Translations under genes and position numbers: made by a program
Assembly: GCA_039707655.1 (NCBI GenBank)
Contig: CM077672.1
Location: 197,632,537-197,696,536, forward strand
Source: Elymus sibiricus
Taxonomy: Eukaryota; Streptophyta; Magnoliopsida; Poales; Poaceae
DNA length: 64,000 bases
Direction: 5' to 3'
Shown here: positions 44,078 through 54,601 of the stretch, piece by piece
Layout of the letters: the number at the start of each line of letters is the position of its first letter
How positions within the stretch are numbered: the stretch's first letter is position 1
The notes under the pieces: model-generated
Database searches by the model: none
The model's input: only the letters and a program-made list of their open reading frames with translations
Told to the model about the DNA's origin: nothing

Positions 44078-45151
44078 TTACTGCCACTGAAAGAACCCCT
44101 CAGGTCCAGGTATGAACTGGGTCGGCTGAGGCACCTGAGCATCCCAAGGTTGAACCTCGTTCTCTACGGCAGCCAGTGCGTTCTCGTAGGCGATGACGTC
44201 CGTTGGCATGATAATATATCTCCCCCTCACCAGGCAGCAAGCCTGGTAAGCTATCTCAAAAAAAATATCTCCCCCTGGCATCAGCATAAATAAAGCAGGA
44301 GCAAGCAACATAATAACCTTACGTGTATCCTCGCTAAATACCAAGTTGTACCGATAATAGTTAGGAGGAATAGCTTCGTCAATAAAATCATGGAACCTCA
44401 TGAAATCATAATCTAAATAACTCGTCGGAAACAAATGATCCTCGCCTACTCTAATAGCAACATTAAGATGTCTATAGAGGCGAGTAGCATAAACACCACC
44501 ATGAATACTACCCTTAGACCTATTAATATGCAAACGACACGCAATAATAGCTCCCGGACTATGGCTTCTACCACCGAAAAGTGCACTACGCAAAATAGTG
44601 AGGTCAGGGGCACTGAGTGTACCACCCTCCTGCCTTGCAGTCAAACTTTTTCCTATGAATAAAGCAAAGTAATGCACAACAGGAAAATGCAGACTAATGT
44701 CCCTAGCATGAGAAACCCCTCTAGTTTCTCCCGCAGTTACAGTCTGTAGGAATCCCTCAAACTCTCTGGGTCGAGGCTCACTCATATCACCCTCAAAAGG
44801 AATCATGCAAGCATTACCGGATTCAGCAAGAGATATTTCAAATGTCTGATCATAGAGATGAAATGACACACTAGGCACATGCTGTCTACTCAAGAATCTG
44901 AAGTTTTGCACAAAAGTATTTGTGAGGAGATGGTATTGAACACACTTATCTGCAACGAAGGCTGTCAAGCCCGCGTTCTCCACAAGTTGCTTGAAATCGT
45001 GGCGGAAACCAACTCCCTCCATGAAGGTATTGCATGGCCACTTGCACGGCCGTACCTCGGTATGCCGAGGAAGATTGTACCTAGGTGTTTCCCTCGAAAT
45101 TCCCTCGGAACTCCGGCTTGAGGAGCCCCTCGTGAACACCCTCTTAAACAT
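44078..45151 (-). CDS. Athila-type ORF downstream of protease
   Basis: An intact 357-codon ORF. The N-terminus is Arg/Ser-rich; the body has F-H-L-Y-D-Q-T-F-E-I-S-L-A-E, reminiscent of the ATHILA ORF family and related plant transposon proteins. It has many aromatic and His residues but no signal peptide, clear transmembrane helix, zinc knuckle or polymerase motif. It sits in the position of the env-like gene of Athila elements, but I see no envelope-type features. The open frame in an otherwise degraded element suggests either a young element or selection on the non-autonomous family. Function unknown. Confidence 0.6.
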   Translation of the reverse strand: MFKRVFTRGSSSRSSEGISRETPRYNLPRHTEVRPCKWPCNTFMEGVGFRHDFKQLVENAGLTAFVADKCVQYHLLTNTFVQNFRFLSRQHVPSVSFHLYDQTFEISLAESGNACMIPFEGDMSEPRPREFEGFLQTVTAGETRGVSHARDISLHFPVVHYFALFIGKSLTARQEGGTLSAPDLTILRSALFGGRSHSPGAIIACRLHINRSKGSIHGGVYATRLYRHLNVAIRVGEDHLFPTSYLDYDFMRFHDFIDEAIPPNYYRYNLVFSEDTRKVIMLLAPALFMLMPGGDIFFEIAYQACCLVRGRYIIMPTDVIAYENALAAVENEVQPWDAQVPQPTQFIPGPEGFFQWQ

Positions 45152-45189
45152 TTCTCCTTTTCTGAAATTTTTCTGTAATTTTTAGGCAA

Positions 45190-45626
45190 CACATAAGAAG
45201 TGAACAAAACTAAATAAAATTGATAGCAACTACTCCCACAAGTGTGTAGAGGCTATATCATGCATCAAAAATACTTAGGATCAAGTAAATCAAACATGCA
45301 AGCTCATTTTCGGGGTCACCAATAGTAGCAAAATAAGCAAAGTATAAACCACTAGAACAAAAACTAATTGGACCTTGGAGGAGTCACACACCAAGGAACG
45401 ATTCCTCCAAAAAGTTTCGGAAATGGAGCTCCGAGCAAGGAGATCAAAAATTGTGTGTGTATGAGCAAGAACTTGAGCAAGGGAGGAAGAATAAATTTTT
45501 CTGGAGGTGGAACAAGGATGTGGGCATGGGCACCAAGTGAGTGGGTGCCTGTGGGCCCCACAAGCCATGTGGGTGCACCCTGCTGCCTTGTGGCAGCAGG
45601 TGCACCCCCTAGGGTGTGTCTAGTGC
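45190..45626 (-). other. Athila-like spacer
   Basis: Continuation of the gypsy internal region between the two ORFs. No coding capacity was recognised. It is interrupted at 45,627-45,631 (CAATT), where the copia solo LTR is inserted. Confidence 0.5.
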
Positions 45627-45631
45627 CAATT

Positions 45632-46942
45632 TGTAGGAACAAAGTATGTCTACCAGAGGGGGGGGGGTGAATGGGAGTTTTAAATTTTCTTCGGAAATAT
45701 CAAAACTCTCGAAACCCAGCAGCAGAGCGAATGAAAACAGTATACGGTGAGCGAATACAAACTACCGAATGGAAACTAAGAGCATGCATCGAGATAAATC
45801 ACATGATAGAAATATGTCATATGGCACAGTTCGAACGTAAAAGAGAGTAGCAGAGGTAACCAGTGATGCTCGATGGCGACAAGGTATTTGGTAGACCAGT
45901 TCGCCCTTCTGCAAAAGGACTACGTCTGGTTGGAGGGATTGTGATTTAACACAGAAGATAAACTCTCTTCGCCCTATTCTCCTCGACAATTGGTTCGTCA
46001 ACCAATGCCGATTACTCGTGGTAGATGCTTGAGGCGATCTCCGAACCTTTACAGACTTCTTCTTCGAGAACCACAATTACTCTTGGTCTCTGAAGAAATT
46101 GACACCTAACCGTCTAGAGAGTTTGCAGCTCTCAAGAGTAATAGGCGGAGCGTACTGGACTTAGATTCGAGTGATGCTGAACCACTATCTAATTTTTCGG
46201 CTCTGGGGTTTTCTCTCGGTGGATTTTAAACTCAAATCTCTCGGAGAGGGGGTTGCTCAACAATCTTCTCAGAATCAAACGGAGCAGCCACCGGACAACG
46301 CCGGTGCGGGGTGGCTATTTATAGCCGCAGCCTTCCCTGACGGGAAATGACCATTTTGGATACACGGTCCAGCCAATGGCCAACCGACACGTTCACAACG
46401 GTTGGATTTTAAGAGCAACGGTAACATTACTTGAGGAGCAAGTAATGCTAGCTCCTCGGTCAGAGACAAATCTCTCGTAGCGAAGAAGAACACAGTCTCT
46501 TGCTGGCAAGTATTTGCTCGGAACACAAAGAGATTTCTCTCACAACTTTCATAGGATTTGGGTTTAGCATCAGAGAATCAAAGCTTCGAACGCTACACCC
46601 CTCTTAGTAGTACGGTGGTCCTATGACTCAATAAAGAGAAAAGAAACAACGAAATGAATGCTACGTCTTCACTTCATCTTCAATCTTCTCGGCGCAGTCA
46701 TTTACTTCGGACGAGCACCGAATCAATTGCTTCACATCAGGAATTTTTGAGGGGTCTTTCTTGTCGTCATAATCTTCGGTGATAACCTTCACTACTACGC
46801 AGGGAATATTCTTCGGAGTTTGAACCAAACTCCTCTTGACTCGAGGGACTTGTTACTCTATGTGCACTAGCAAACACATCAGTCCCTCACTGTTTATGTC
46901 AACAATCTCCAAAACATAAGGAGGCAAATTATTGCACCAACA
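45632..46942 (-). mobile_element. Copia solo LTR, Maximus/SIRE-like
   Basis: A 1,311-bp LTR, TG...CA, with 5-bp duplications CAATT at 45,627-45,631 and 46,943-46,947. Its + strand start (TGTAGGAACAAAGTATGTCT) closely matches the copia LTR at 56,239 (TGTAGGATCGAAAGTATGTC), so the two belong to related families in the same orientation. A GGCTATTTATAGCC palindromic TATA region lies at 46,313. No internal sequence remains. Confidence 0.85.
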
Positions 46943-46947
46943 CAATT

Positions 46948-47240
46948 TTTTCTTTTATTCAATAAAATTCATGTTAAGTGTTCAGGACATTCTGATCACT
47001 TTTATTTTTGGGTCATTTTATTGCATAGAAAATTCAGAAAACAGGAAAAACAGGGTATTCGAATGCATTAAAATTTATTAAAACTAGTAATAATAGAGGA
47101 TAAAATAAAGTTACAGAAAGTGATGCTTACGGAATTCATCGACCACATGCTCCTAAAAAAGAATCCATTAACAAGGTTGATCAAGAATTATTGATGAACT
47201 ATTTTCGAGTGGCATAAAACCGAAGAACTTTTGTATAGCA
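46948..47240 (-). other. Athila-like spacer after protease
   Basis: AT-rich sequence where reverse transcriptase coding would be expected. No polymerase motif is seen in any frame. Confidence 0.5.
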
Positions 47241-48485
47241 CTAAGTTACCTCAACTTGGATGGGCATGGTTCCAATCATAATAGTTTGATATTTCTTTTC
47301 GGGAACCGGAATGGGAAATTCAAAGTCTCCAATAGTGATAGTCATATTTTTTTTGATATAATTGAGACTGTTTACTTTATTTGGCTTCCTCGGAAAATAA
47401 ACCGTATGTTCATTACCATTAACATGAAAGGTGAGCTTCCTTTTATTACAATCAATAACAGCCCCTACAATATTGGGAAAAGGTCTTCCAAGGATAACCG
47501 ACATATTGTCGTCCTCGGGCATATCATGAATAACAAAGTCCGCTAAGATAGTAACATTAGCAACCACAACCGGAACATCCTCACAAACACCAACAGGAAT
47601 AGTGGTAGGCTTGTCAGTCATTTGCAAAGAAATTTCAGTGGGAGTCAACTTATTCAAGTCAAGTCTTTTATAAAGAGAGAAGGGCATAACACTAACACCA
47701 GCTCCTAAATCACATAAGGCAGTTTTAACATGATTATTCTTAATAGAGCATGATATAGTTCGTATCCCTGGATCTCCTAGTTTTTCAAGTATTTTTCCTT
47801 TGAAAGAATAGTTTGCAAGCATAGTAGAAATTTCAGCCTCAGGGATCTTTCTTTTATTAGTAACAATGTCTTTCATATACTTAGCATAAGGAGGCATTTT
47901 CATAGCATCGGCCAAAGGTACTTGCAAGAATATAGGTCTAAGTAATTCAACAAAACAATTAAAAGCGTCTTCATCTTTAGACTTCAAAGCTTTACTAGGA
48001 AAAGGCATAGGTTTTTTAACCCATGTTTCTCTTTCTCTACCATGCTTCTTAGCAACAAAATCTTTCCTATCATATCTTTCATTCTTAGGAGGTGGGTCAT
48101 CAAGCTCAACTTCAGGTTCTATTCCTACCTCATTATCAGGTTCATTATTATTATTAGGTGGAGCACCATCATGATCATCATTAGCATTATCTTTATCGTT
48201 ATCACTAGGCACATGCTCATTACCAGATTGTGTCTCAGCATTAGAAATAGAAACATCATTATGATTCTCAATAGGTTTTTCTACAACAGGTTCACTAGAA
48301 GCATGCAAAGTTTTATTCCTATTGTTCTTCTTTTTCTTAGGTGAACTAGGTGCACTATCATTGATTTTCTGAGAATCTTGTTCAATTCTTTTAGGATGAC
48401 CCTCAGGATACAAAGGTTCCTGAGTCATTTTACCACCTCTAGTAATTACTCCAACATCGTGCTTATTAAGTTTGTTATACATCAC
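47241..48485 (-). CDS. Gag C-terminus plus aspartic protease (Athila-like gypsy), 5' truncated
   Basis: A 414-codon frame. It opens with the linker V-G-V-I-T-R-G-G-K-M-T-Q-E-P, seen in Athila-type gag near the gag-protease junction. A long Asn/Asp-rich linker and a gag segment (P-P-Y-A-K-Y-M-K-D-I) follow. The retroviral-type protease comes last (A-L-C-D-L-G-A-G-V-S-V-M-P, where the usual D-L-G-A catalytic Asp is kept, and V-I-L-G-R-P-F). The N-terminal two-thirds of gag are missing; the internal Met at 48,485 is simply the first after the break. After the protease the frame ends instead of continuing into reverse transcriptase. Confidence 0.8.
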   Translation of the reverse strand: MMYNKLNKHDVGVITRGGKMTQEPLYPEGHPKRIEQDSQKINDSAPSSPKKKKNNRNKTLHASSEPVVEKPIENHNDVSISNAETQSGNEHVPSDNDKDNANDDHDGAPPNNNNEPDNEVGIEPEVELDDPPPKNERYDRKDFVAKKHGRERETWVKKPMPFPSKALKSKDEDAFNCFVELLRPIFLQVPLADAMKMPPYAKYMKDIVTNKRKIPEAEISTMLANYSFKGKILEKLGDPGIRTISCSIKNNHVKTALCDLGAGVSVMPFSLYKRLDLNKLTPTEISLQMTDKPTTIPVGVCEDVPVVVANVTILADFVIHDMPEDDNMSVILGRPFPNIVGAVIDCNKRKLTFHVNGNEHTVYFPRKPNKVNSLNYIKKNMTITIGDFEFPIPVPEKKYQTIMIGTMPIQVEVT

Positions 48486-48575
48486 AGGTAGAGTTAACTC
48501 CTATACAAACAGTATTTACCCCCTTTCTACGACAGAGTTTTAAACCGTCACCTTGCCTGTGTGTGCGATGGGGGG

Positions 48576-49135
48576 TGATGGGGTCACCTACTAAGGGTAG
48601 GGTCATGGACCTGACATCCTGGACCCACCTAGCTCCCCATACCATCAACGAAAGGCTCCTGGGCCATAGGTGCATTCAGATGTCCACCTCTGAACACATA
48701 CTCGGATGCTATCCATCCACTCGGACGCTTCACCATCACTCGGCCATGCACGCCAGCACTCGGACAGAGGAGCCGAAAGGGCCGCGCGGGACCTGGAGCG
48801 TCCGAGGAGCATAACACCAGGCTTCAAGTGCAGTTATAGCGTCAGTTACCAGTAACGCCTGTAATCAACTCCCCCCCATTACCTCCCTTGTAACGTAGCC
48901 ATAATGAGGGGCGGCGTACTCTATATAAGCCGCCCCCTAGCGCTGAGACAAGGGTTCGCAACCCCCCTATAATCCAGACACAAGAGAATCATAGCCTCTG
49001 GGCTCGAGACGTAGGGCTTTTACCTCTTCGAGAGGGGCCCGAACTTGTAAAATCCGAGTGTCACACCTGCGCCGCAGCTAGGTTCAGCCCTCTTTCGTAC
49101 CCCTAGTACTCATTGTCAGGTTCGTTGCCTCGACA
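48576..49135 (+). mobile_element. Gypsy-type solo LTR (560 bp)
   Basis: TGATGGGGTC...TTGCCTCGACA, flanked by GGGGG on both sides (48,571-48,575 and 49,136-49,140). Removing it rejoins GTGTGCGATGGGGG to TCCATCCCACACG, a coherent subterminal repeat. It contains CTCTATATAAGCCGCC (48,930), a good TATA box. The G-only duplication is low in information, but the restored repeat supports it. Confidence 0.7.
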
Positions 49136-49140
49136 GGGGG

Positions 49141-49700
49141 TCCATCCCACACGACCTAGAAAATCGTTTGCGATAGGGCGAGTGACTGCTGACGATTTCC
49201 ATAAAGTAATCTTATGCGAAGTCGCGGACCATCCCACACGTTAGACCTCAATGTTACGTTTGTGATCCGCAAGACATCTGGAATGAGTACGTAGATATAC
49301 TCATGTGCAAAAGATGGATATCACAAATATTTAATCTACTGATCTGTTTGTGATAGGTACATTATCACACACAGTTAAAATCTGCAAAATGTGTGCGGTG
49401 CCTCTACTATCGCCAGCGTGTCCATTTCATAAGTGTGTGCGATAGGTATTCATATCACACACACGCTCCATATGTGAACCGTCTTCTTTTTGTCCGATAT
49501 TACACACGCATACAGGTTTGAAACGTTTGTGGTATTACCATGAATCGCACATGCATATGGTATGGAAACGTGTGCGGTACGTACTGCTGGCAATCCCACA
49601 CGCATATGAGATGGAACCGTGTGTCGTACCGCTGAGAATCGCACACGTTATCCGTCAAAGAATCGTGTGTAATATATTTTTCCATCGCACACGCTGCTTT
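49141..49700. repeat. Subterminal repeats with GTGTGCGAT/ATCGCACACG
   Basis: At least ten copies, on both strands, of a TCGCACACG-like 9-mer are spaced about 30-60 bases apart. Many are paired as ATCGCACACGCATA...ATGGAAACGTGTGCGGTA, forming short imperfect inverted repeats. Confidence 0.7.
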
Positions 49701-49942
49701 CTTTCTAACCGTCTGTATAATATTTTATTCCCTGCTGTTTAATTTTATTTTTTCTGGTAATTTATTATTCGAATTGGAAATTTCAAATTTTGAATTATGA
49801 AGTAGAATTCAAATATTTCACATCCATCATACATATCTTATCTATAATGGTTCAACAACCAATCCATAAATCAAAATCTCAGTACAATATGTTCAATAAT
49901 TACAAAATTTGGCATCAGATTAACTATGATGAACCACAATGT
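49701..49942. other. AT-rich stretch between subterminal repeats and the B3 gene
   Basis: No gene or repeat recognised. It probably holds the 3' untranslated region of the minus-strand B3 gene. Confidence 0.4.
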
Positions 49943-52877
49943 TTAGAGGCGGTAAAGGTGAAGAGAGAAGTGTAAATCATTTTGGCTGCAGATGGTGTTG
50001 AAGAAGCAGAATGCCCATAATGTGCCCTCCTCCATGCCAAAGGCGCACACAACTTTTGTCCAACCCCTTGTGATGACCGCCCGCCCATCCTTCACCGCCT
50101 TCAGGAAGACTTCTCGACCATTATCATGGTAGTATGAATTATATACTTTAATCTTAGTCGCCTCCACTCCGGTCATGTAGTTTGCAAGGTAATCATGAGT
50201 AAATTGCTTCAGAAACCACTGAAAATAGAAAACTTTCAGATATTCATGTCTAATAGAGTAACTCGTTGTGGGTAGGGAAAAAAGGCAACAGATTACTTAC
50301 CATCCTAAAGTTCACTATTTTCCTGGATAAAGTGTAAATAAAGAGTTTAATTCACATCACCCGTCTCTTTCGCCTAACAATCTTTCTTAGTTTCCTCACT
50401 TGACGCTTGTTCATGAATATCTCATTGCCCCATACACAAAAGGGGTCTAAGCGTGGATCAGTACCGCTGATATATGTACCTACAAGCAACCGGTAAATGT
50501 TAGAAGCTAAACTGCAATTGCAAAAATGATGTAAAATACTATAAGACATGGGATGCAAATAACCTCGACGGCAAACAACAGCATCGCCCGTTGTGGACCT
50601 GCGTAAGTACACGGAAAGGCATGTTAACTACAACAGGGTTAACATCCACCAAAAATAGCAAATGGTAATAAAACGACAACATCTCCAATGATATCTTCAC
50701 TGCGAAGAGTAGCACGGTGGCAAAGGGACAGAGTAAAAAATGGATAGAACTGTTTACTACAACAGGCTTAACAGCAACCTAAGTCAGGCATTGTAAGTTT
50801 GTAACTGGTATTGGTGAAATTGAACTGGATAGTTCATACTTGAACATCACAGTGTGCATTACTGAAATAAACAAGGCATGTGTTAACTACAGACAACCTA
50901 ATATAGCCATGGAAACTGGTACTGATGAAATTGAAATTGACAGAGTTAAACATCGCAAGGCAAGTGCTGCTAGAGCAGAGAATGTCCCAGTTGTCTAGAA
51001 AAAGGTAGGGAAAATAGCAAAGACGGGTTAGGCGTATTTACTACAACGTGCTTAATACATCAACCATAGAAAACATAGCCATTGCAACTGGTATTGGTAA
51101 AATTGAACCTGACAGTTCCTACTTGGTAAATCCCAAGGGGTAATTGCTGGGGCAATTCAAATGGGCCAGATCCCGCCTCAAGTTGACGGCGTCGGAGGCG
51201 AGGTGTTCCTCCAGGTCGAAGCGTGGATCAATGGCACTGACATGTGTACCTACAAGTAACAAGTAAATGTTAGAAGCTAAACTGCAATTGCACAAATGAT
51301 GTAAAATACTATAAGATATTGGGATGGAACTAACCTCGACGGTAAACAACAACATAGCCCATTGTTGCCCTGCGTAAGTACATGGAAATGCATGTTAACT
51401 ACAACAGGGTTAACATCAACCAAAAATAGCAAATGATAATAAAACGACAACATCTCTGCGAAGAGTAGCCCGGTAGCAAAGGGACAGAGTAAAAAATGGA
51501 TAGAACTATTTACTACGACAGGCTTAACAGCAACCTAAGCCATGCATTGTAAGTTTGTAACTGGTATTGGTGAAATTGAACTGGATAGTTCATACTTGAA
51601 CATCATAGTGTGCATTACTGAAATAAACAAGGCACATGTTAACTATAGACAACCTAATATAGCCATTGAAACTGGTACTGATGAAATTAAAATTGACAGA
51701 GTTAAACATCGCAAGGCAAGTGCTGCTAGAGCAGAGAATGGCCCAGATGTCTAGAAAAAAGTAGGGAAAATAGCTAAGACGGGTTATGCGTGTTTACTAC
51801 AACATGCTTAATACATTAATCGTACAAAACATAGCCATTGTAACTGGTATTGGTAAAATTGAACTGGACATTTCATACTTGGTAAATCCCGAGGGGTAGT
51901 TGCTGGGGCACTTCATCTGGGCCAGAGCCCGCACCAAGTCGGCAGCGTCGGAGGCTAGGTGTTCCTCCGGATCGAAGCGTGGATCAGTACCGCTGACATG
52001 TGTACCTACAAGCAACAAGTAAATGTTAGAAGCTAAACTGCAATTGCACAAATGATGTAAAATACTATAAGAAATTTGGAAACTAACCTCGACGGTAAAC
52101 AATAGCATCGCCCATTGTGGCCCTGCGTAAGTACATGGAAAGGCATGTTAACTACAACAGGGTTAACATCCGCCAAAAATAGCAATGGCAATTAAACGAC
52201 AACATTTCCAATGATATCTTCATTGCGTGTAGTAGCACGGTAGCAAAGGGACAGAGTAAAAAATGGATAGAACTATTTACTACAACAAGCTTAACAACAA
52301 CCTAACATATGCATTGTAAGTTTGTAACTGGTATTGGTGAAATTGAACTGGACAGTTCATACTTGAACATCACAATGTGCATTATTGAAATAAAGAAGGC
52401 ATGTGTTAACTACAGACAAACTAATATAGCAATTGAAACTGGTGCTGATGAAATTGAAGTTGACAGAGTTAAGCATCGCAAGGCAAGTGCTGCTAGAGCA
52501 GAGAATGGCCCAGTTGTGTACAAAAAGGTAGGGAAAATAGCTAAGATGGGTTAGGCGTGTTTACTACAACATGCTTAATACATCACCGTACGAAACATAG
52601 CCATTGCAACTGGTATTGGTAAAATTGAACTGGACAGTTCATACTTGGTAAATCCCGAAGGGTAGTTGCTGGGGCACTTCATCTGGGCCAGCGCCCACAC
52701 CAAGTCGGCAGTGTCGGAGGCGAGGTGTTCCTCCGAGTCGACATGCACAGCGGGCACCGCGACATCGACCGCCATCAGCTCCTCGACCTCCGCGTGATAT
52801 GTGGTTGGGCTTACGCGGCGATGCTCTGGAGTAGGGGGTGGGAATTTGGAGGCATGAGGGTGTTTCTTAGGCGCCAT
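49943..52877 (-). CDS. B3-domain protein gene with amplified exon
   Basis: Likely exons on the minus strand: A 52,877-52,645 (starts M-A-P-K-K-H-P-H), B 51,992-51,879, C 51,236-51,123, D from 50,466, then a short exon near 50,320, and the last 50,218-49,943. Exons B and C are 114 bp each, both phase 2-2, and encode copies of D-P-R-F-D-x-E-E-H-L-A-S-D-A. Exon A ends with the same unit and D starts with it. D then turns into a basic nuclear-localisation-like stretch (K-R-Q-V-R-K-L-R-K-I-V-R-R-K-R-R). The last exon reads as a B3 DNA-binding fold (W-F-L-K-Q-F at the start, I-T-R-G-W-T-K-V-V, M-E-E-G-T-L-W-A-F-C-F at the end). The D-to-next-exon junction is not clean in my model and may hide a frameshift. 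A plant transcription-factor-like protein captured or encoded by a transposon is inferred. Confidence 0.5.
50440..52700 (-). repeat. Three tandem units of about 756-770 bp within the B3 gene
   Basis: Equivalent positions (acceptor CAG of the repeated exon) lie at 50,466, 51,236 and 51,992. Introns are duplicated with the exons, including GTAAATGTTAGAAGCTAAAC and a chance + strand frame repeated three times. Copies look about 90% identical. Unequal crossing-over would explain the amplification. Confidence 0.85.
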
Positions 52878-53020
52878 CTAAGCAATCAGGCCGGGGCGGT
52901 GATGGAGATCGGTGGGTTACCCGACTGGATCAACGAGGCTCGAGCAGAACGTAGATGTGGTTGAAGCTCTGGTTGCGGTGGCGGCGGTTTAAGCTGCTGG
53001 GAGAGGGGAAAGGGTGGGGA

Positions 53021-53025
53021 GATAC
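53021..53025. repeat. Target duplication GATAC of the Angela-like solo LTR
   Basis: GATAC at 53,021-53,025 is repeated at 54,597-54,601 on the far side of the LTR. Confidence 0.8.
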
Positions 53026-54596
53026 TGTTGGGATACAGGTATCTCCGAAGGTGTCTGTTGAGTTGGCATGGATCGAGACTGGGATTTGTCACTCCGTGTT
53101 TCAGAGAGGTATCTCTGGGCCCTCTCGGTAATGCACATCATAAGAAGCTTGCAAGCAAAGTGACTAAGGAGTTAGTTACGGGATGATGTATTACGGAACT
53201 GTGGAGGGGGGCGCCGCACACGGCTAAGACAATGTTGTGTCCCTTTGGGGCGCCCCCTCTCCTCTATTTATATATGTGTAGGTGCTTGGAGTAGAAGGAA
53301 TAGTGCCACGTGAACAGTAACCGTGAATAGTACACACGTGGACTTGGACTCCAAAGTCCAATCCTATTCCTACTAGGACTCTCCCTTTTTTCCTTCCCTA
53401 GCTGCGTGGGCTTTTGAGGACTTGGTGCGCCTGGCCCAATAAGGCCAGGGCGCCTCCCCTTAGCCCATGCCAGCCCTTGGGACGTGGTGGACCCACTTGT
53501 GGACTTCCGGACTCCTCCGGAATCCTCCGGAATCCTCCGGAATCCTCCGGAACCTTCTGGAAGCTTCCCGGTACAATACCGAAAAAACTGCACCTTTTTC
53601 CGGAACCCAAAATATGACTTCCCATATATAAATCTTTACCTCTCGACCATTCCAAGACTCCTCGTGATGTCCGGGATCTCATCCGGGACTCCGAACAACA
53701 TTCGGTTACCAATTCACATAACTCATATAACACTATATCGTCAACGAACGTTAAGCGTGCGGACCCTACGGGTTCGGGAATGATGTAGACATGACTGAGA
53801 CGCCTCTCCGGTCAATAACCAATAGCGGAACCTGGATGCTCATATTGGTTCCTACATATTCCACGAAGATCTTATCGGTCGAACCGCAATGACAACATAC
53901 GTAATTCCCTTTGTCCATCGGTATGTTACTTGCCCGAGATTCGATCGTCGGTATCTCCATACCTAGTTCAATCTCGTTACCGGCAAGTCTCTTTACTCGT
54001 TCCGTAATACATCATCCCGTAACTAACTCCTTAGTCACTTTGCTTGCAAGCTTCTTATGATGTGCATTACCGAGAGGGCCCAGAGATACCTCTCTGAAAC
54101 ACGGAGTGACAAATCCCAGTCTCGATCCATGCCAACTCAACGGACACCTTCGGAGATACCTGTAGAGCATCTTTATGATCACCCAGTTACGTTGTGACGT
54201 TTGATAGCACACAAGGTATTCCTCCGGTATCCGGGAGTTGCATGATCCCATGGTCTGAGGAACATGTATTTGACATTCAAGAAAGCAGTAGCAATAAACA
54301 GAACGATCATATGCTAAGCTAACGGATGGGTCTTGTCCATCACATCATTCTCCTAATGATGTGATCCCGTTATCAAATGACAACTCATGTCTATGGTTAG
54401 GAAACCTTAACCATCTTTGATCAACGAGCTAGTCTAGTAGAGGCTCACTAGGGACACAGTATTTGTTTATGTATTCACACATGTATTTAAGTTTCTGGTC
54501 AATATAATTCTAGCATGAATAATAAACCTTTATCATGAACAAGGAAATATAAAATAATAACAACTTTATTATTGCCTCTAGGGCATATTTCCATCA
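53026..54596 (-). mobile_element. Angela/BARE-type copia solo LTR with an inverted internal piece
   Basis: On the minus strand it begins TGATGGAAATATGCCCTAGA, the start of Angela/BARE/WIS LTRs, and continues through the usual sequence to a TATATAAATAGAGG TATA box (about 53,265). At 53,198 it switches to an inverted copy of its own segment 54,000-54,163 and then ends CCAACA at 53,026. GATAC duplications flank the whole, so the rearrangement happened before insertion or inside the LTR afterwards. About 350 bp of the usual LTR 3' end is missing. Confidence 0.8.
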
Positions 54597-54601
54597 GATA
54601 C

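Larger units (their letters stand above)
42650..48485 (-). mobile_element. Athila-like gypsy remnant lacking pol
   Basis: On the minus strand the order is gag-protease (48,485-47,241), spacer, a second ORF (45,151-44,078) and a long untranslated 3' region (to about 42,650) containing AACCGAATCC-type sequence typical of Triticeae Athila-lineage gypsies such as Sabrina/WHAM (recalled, not checked). No reverse transcriptase, RNase H or integrase is visible. Neither LTR is attached: the left end abuts the LINE, and the right end stops within gag at about 48,490 where a different element begins. A copia solo LTR interrupts it. Confidence 0.7.

Noticed and set aside
44078..45151. Envelope glycoprotein
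   Set aside because: Position fits the env-like slot of Athila elements, but there is no signal peptide, transmembrane anchor or furin-like site, so only a neutral name is given.
51542..52554. Two similar + strand ORFs of 70-81 codons (51,542 and 52,309) with a third related copy near 50,790
   Set aside because: They lie within the tandemly repeated introns of the minus-strand B3 gene; their similarity comes from the tandem duplication, not from protein selection.
53264..53783. ORFs of 67-111 codons around 53.3-53.8 kb
   Set aside because: They are translations of the Angela-type LTR, including a short TCCGGAATCC repeat (about 53,515-53,550).
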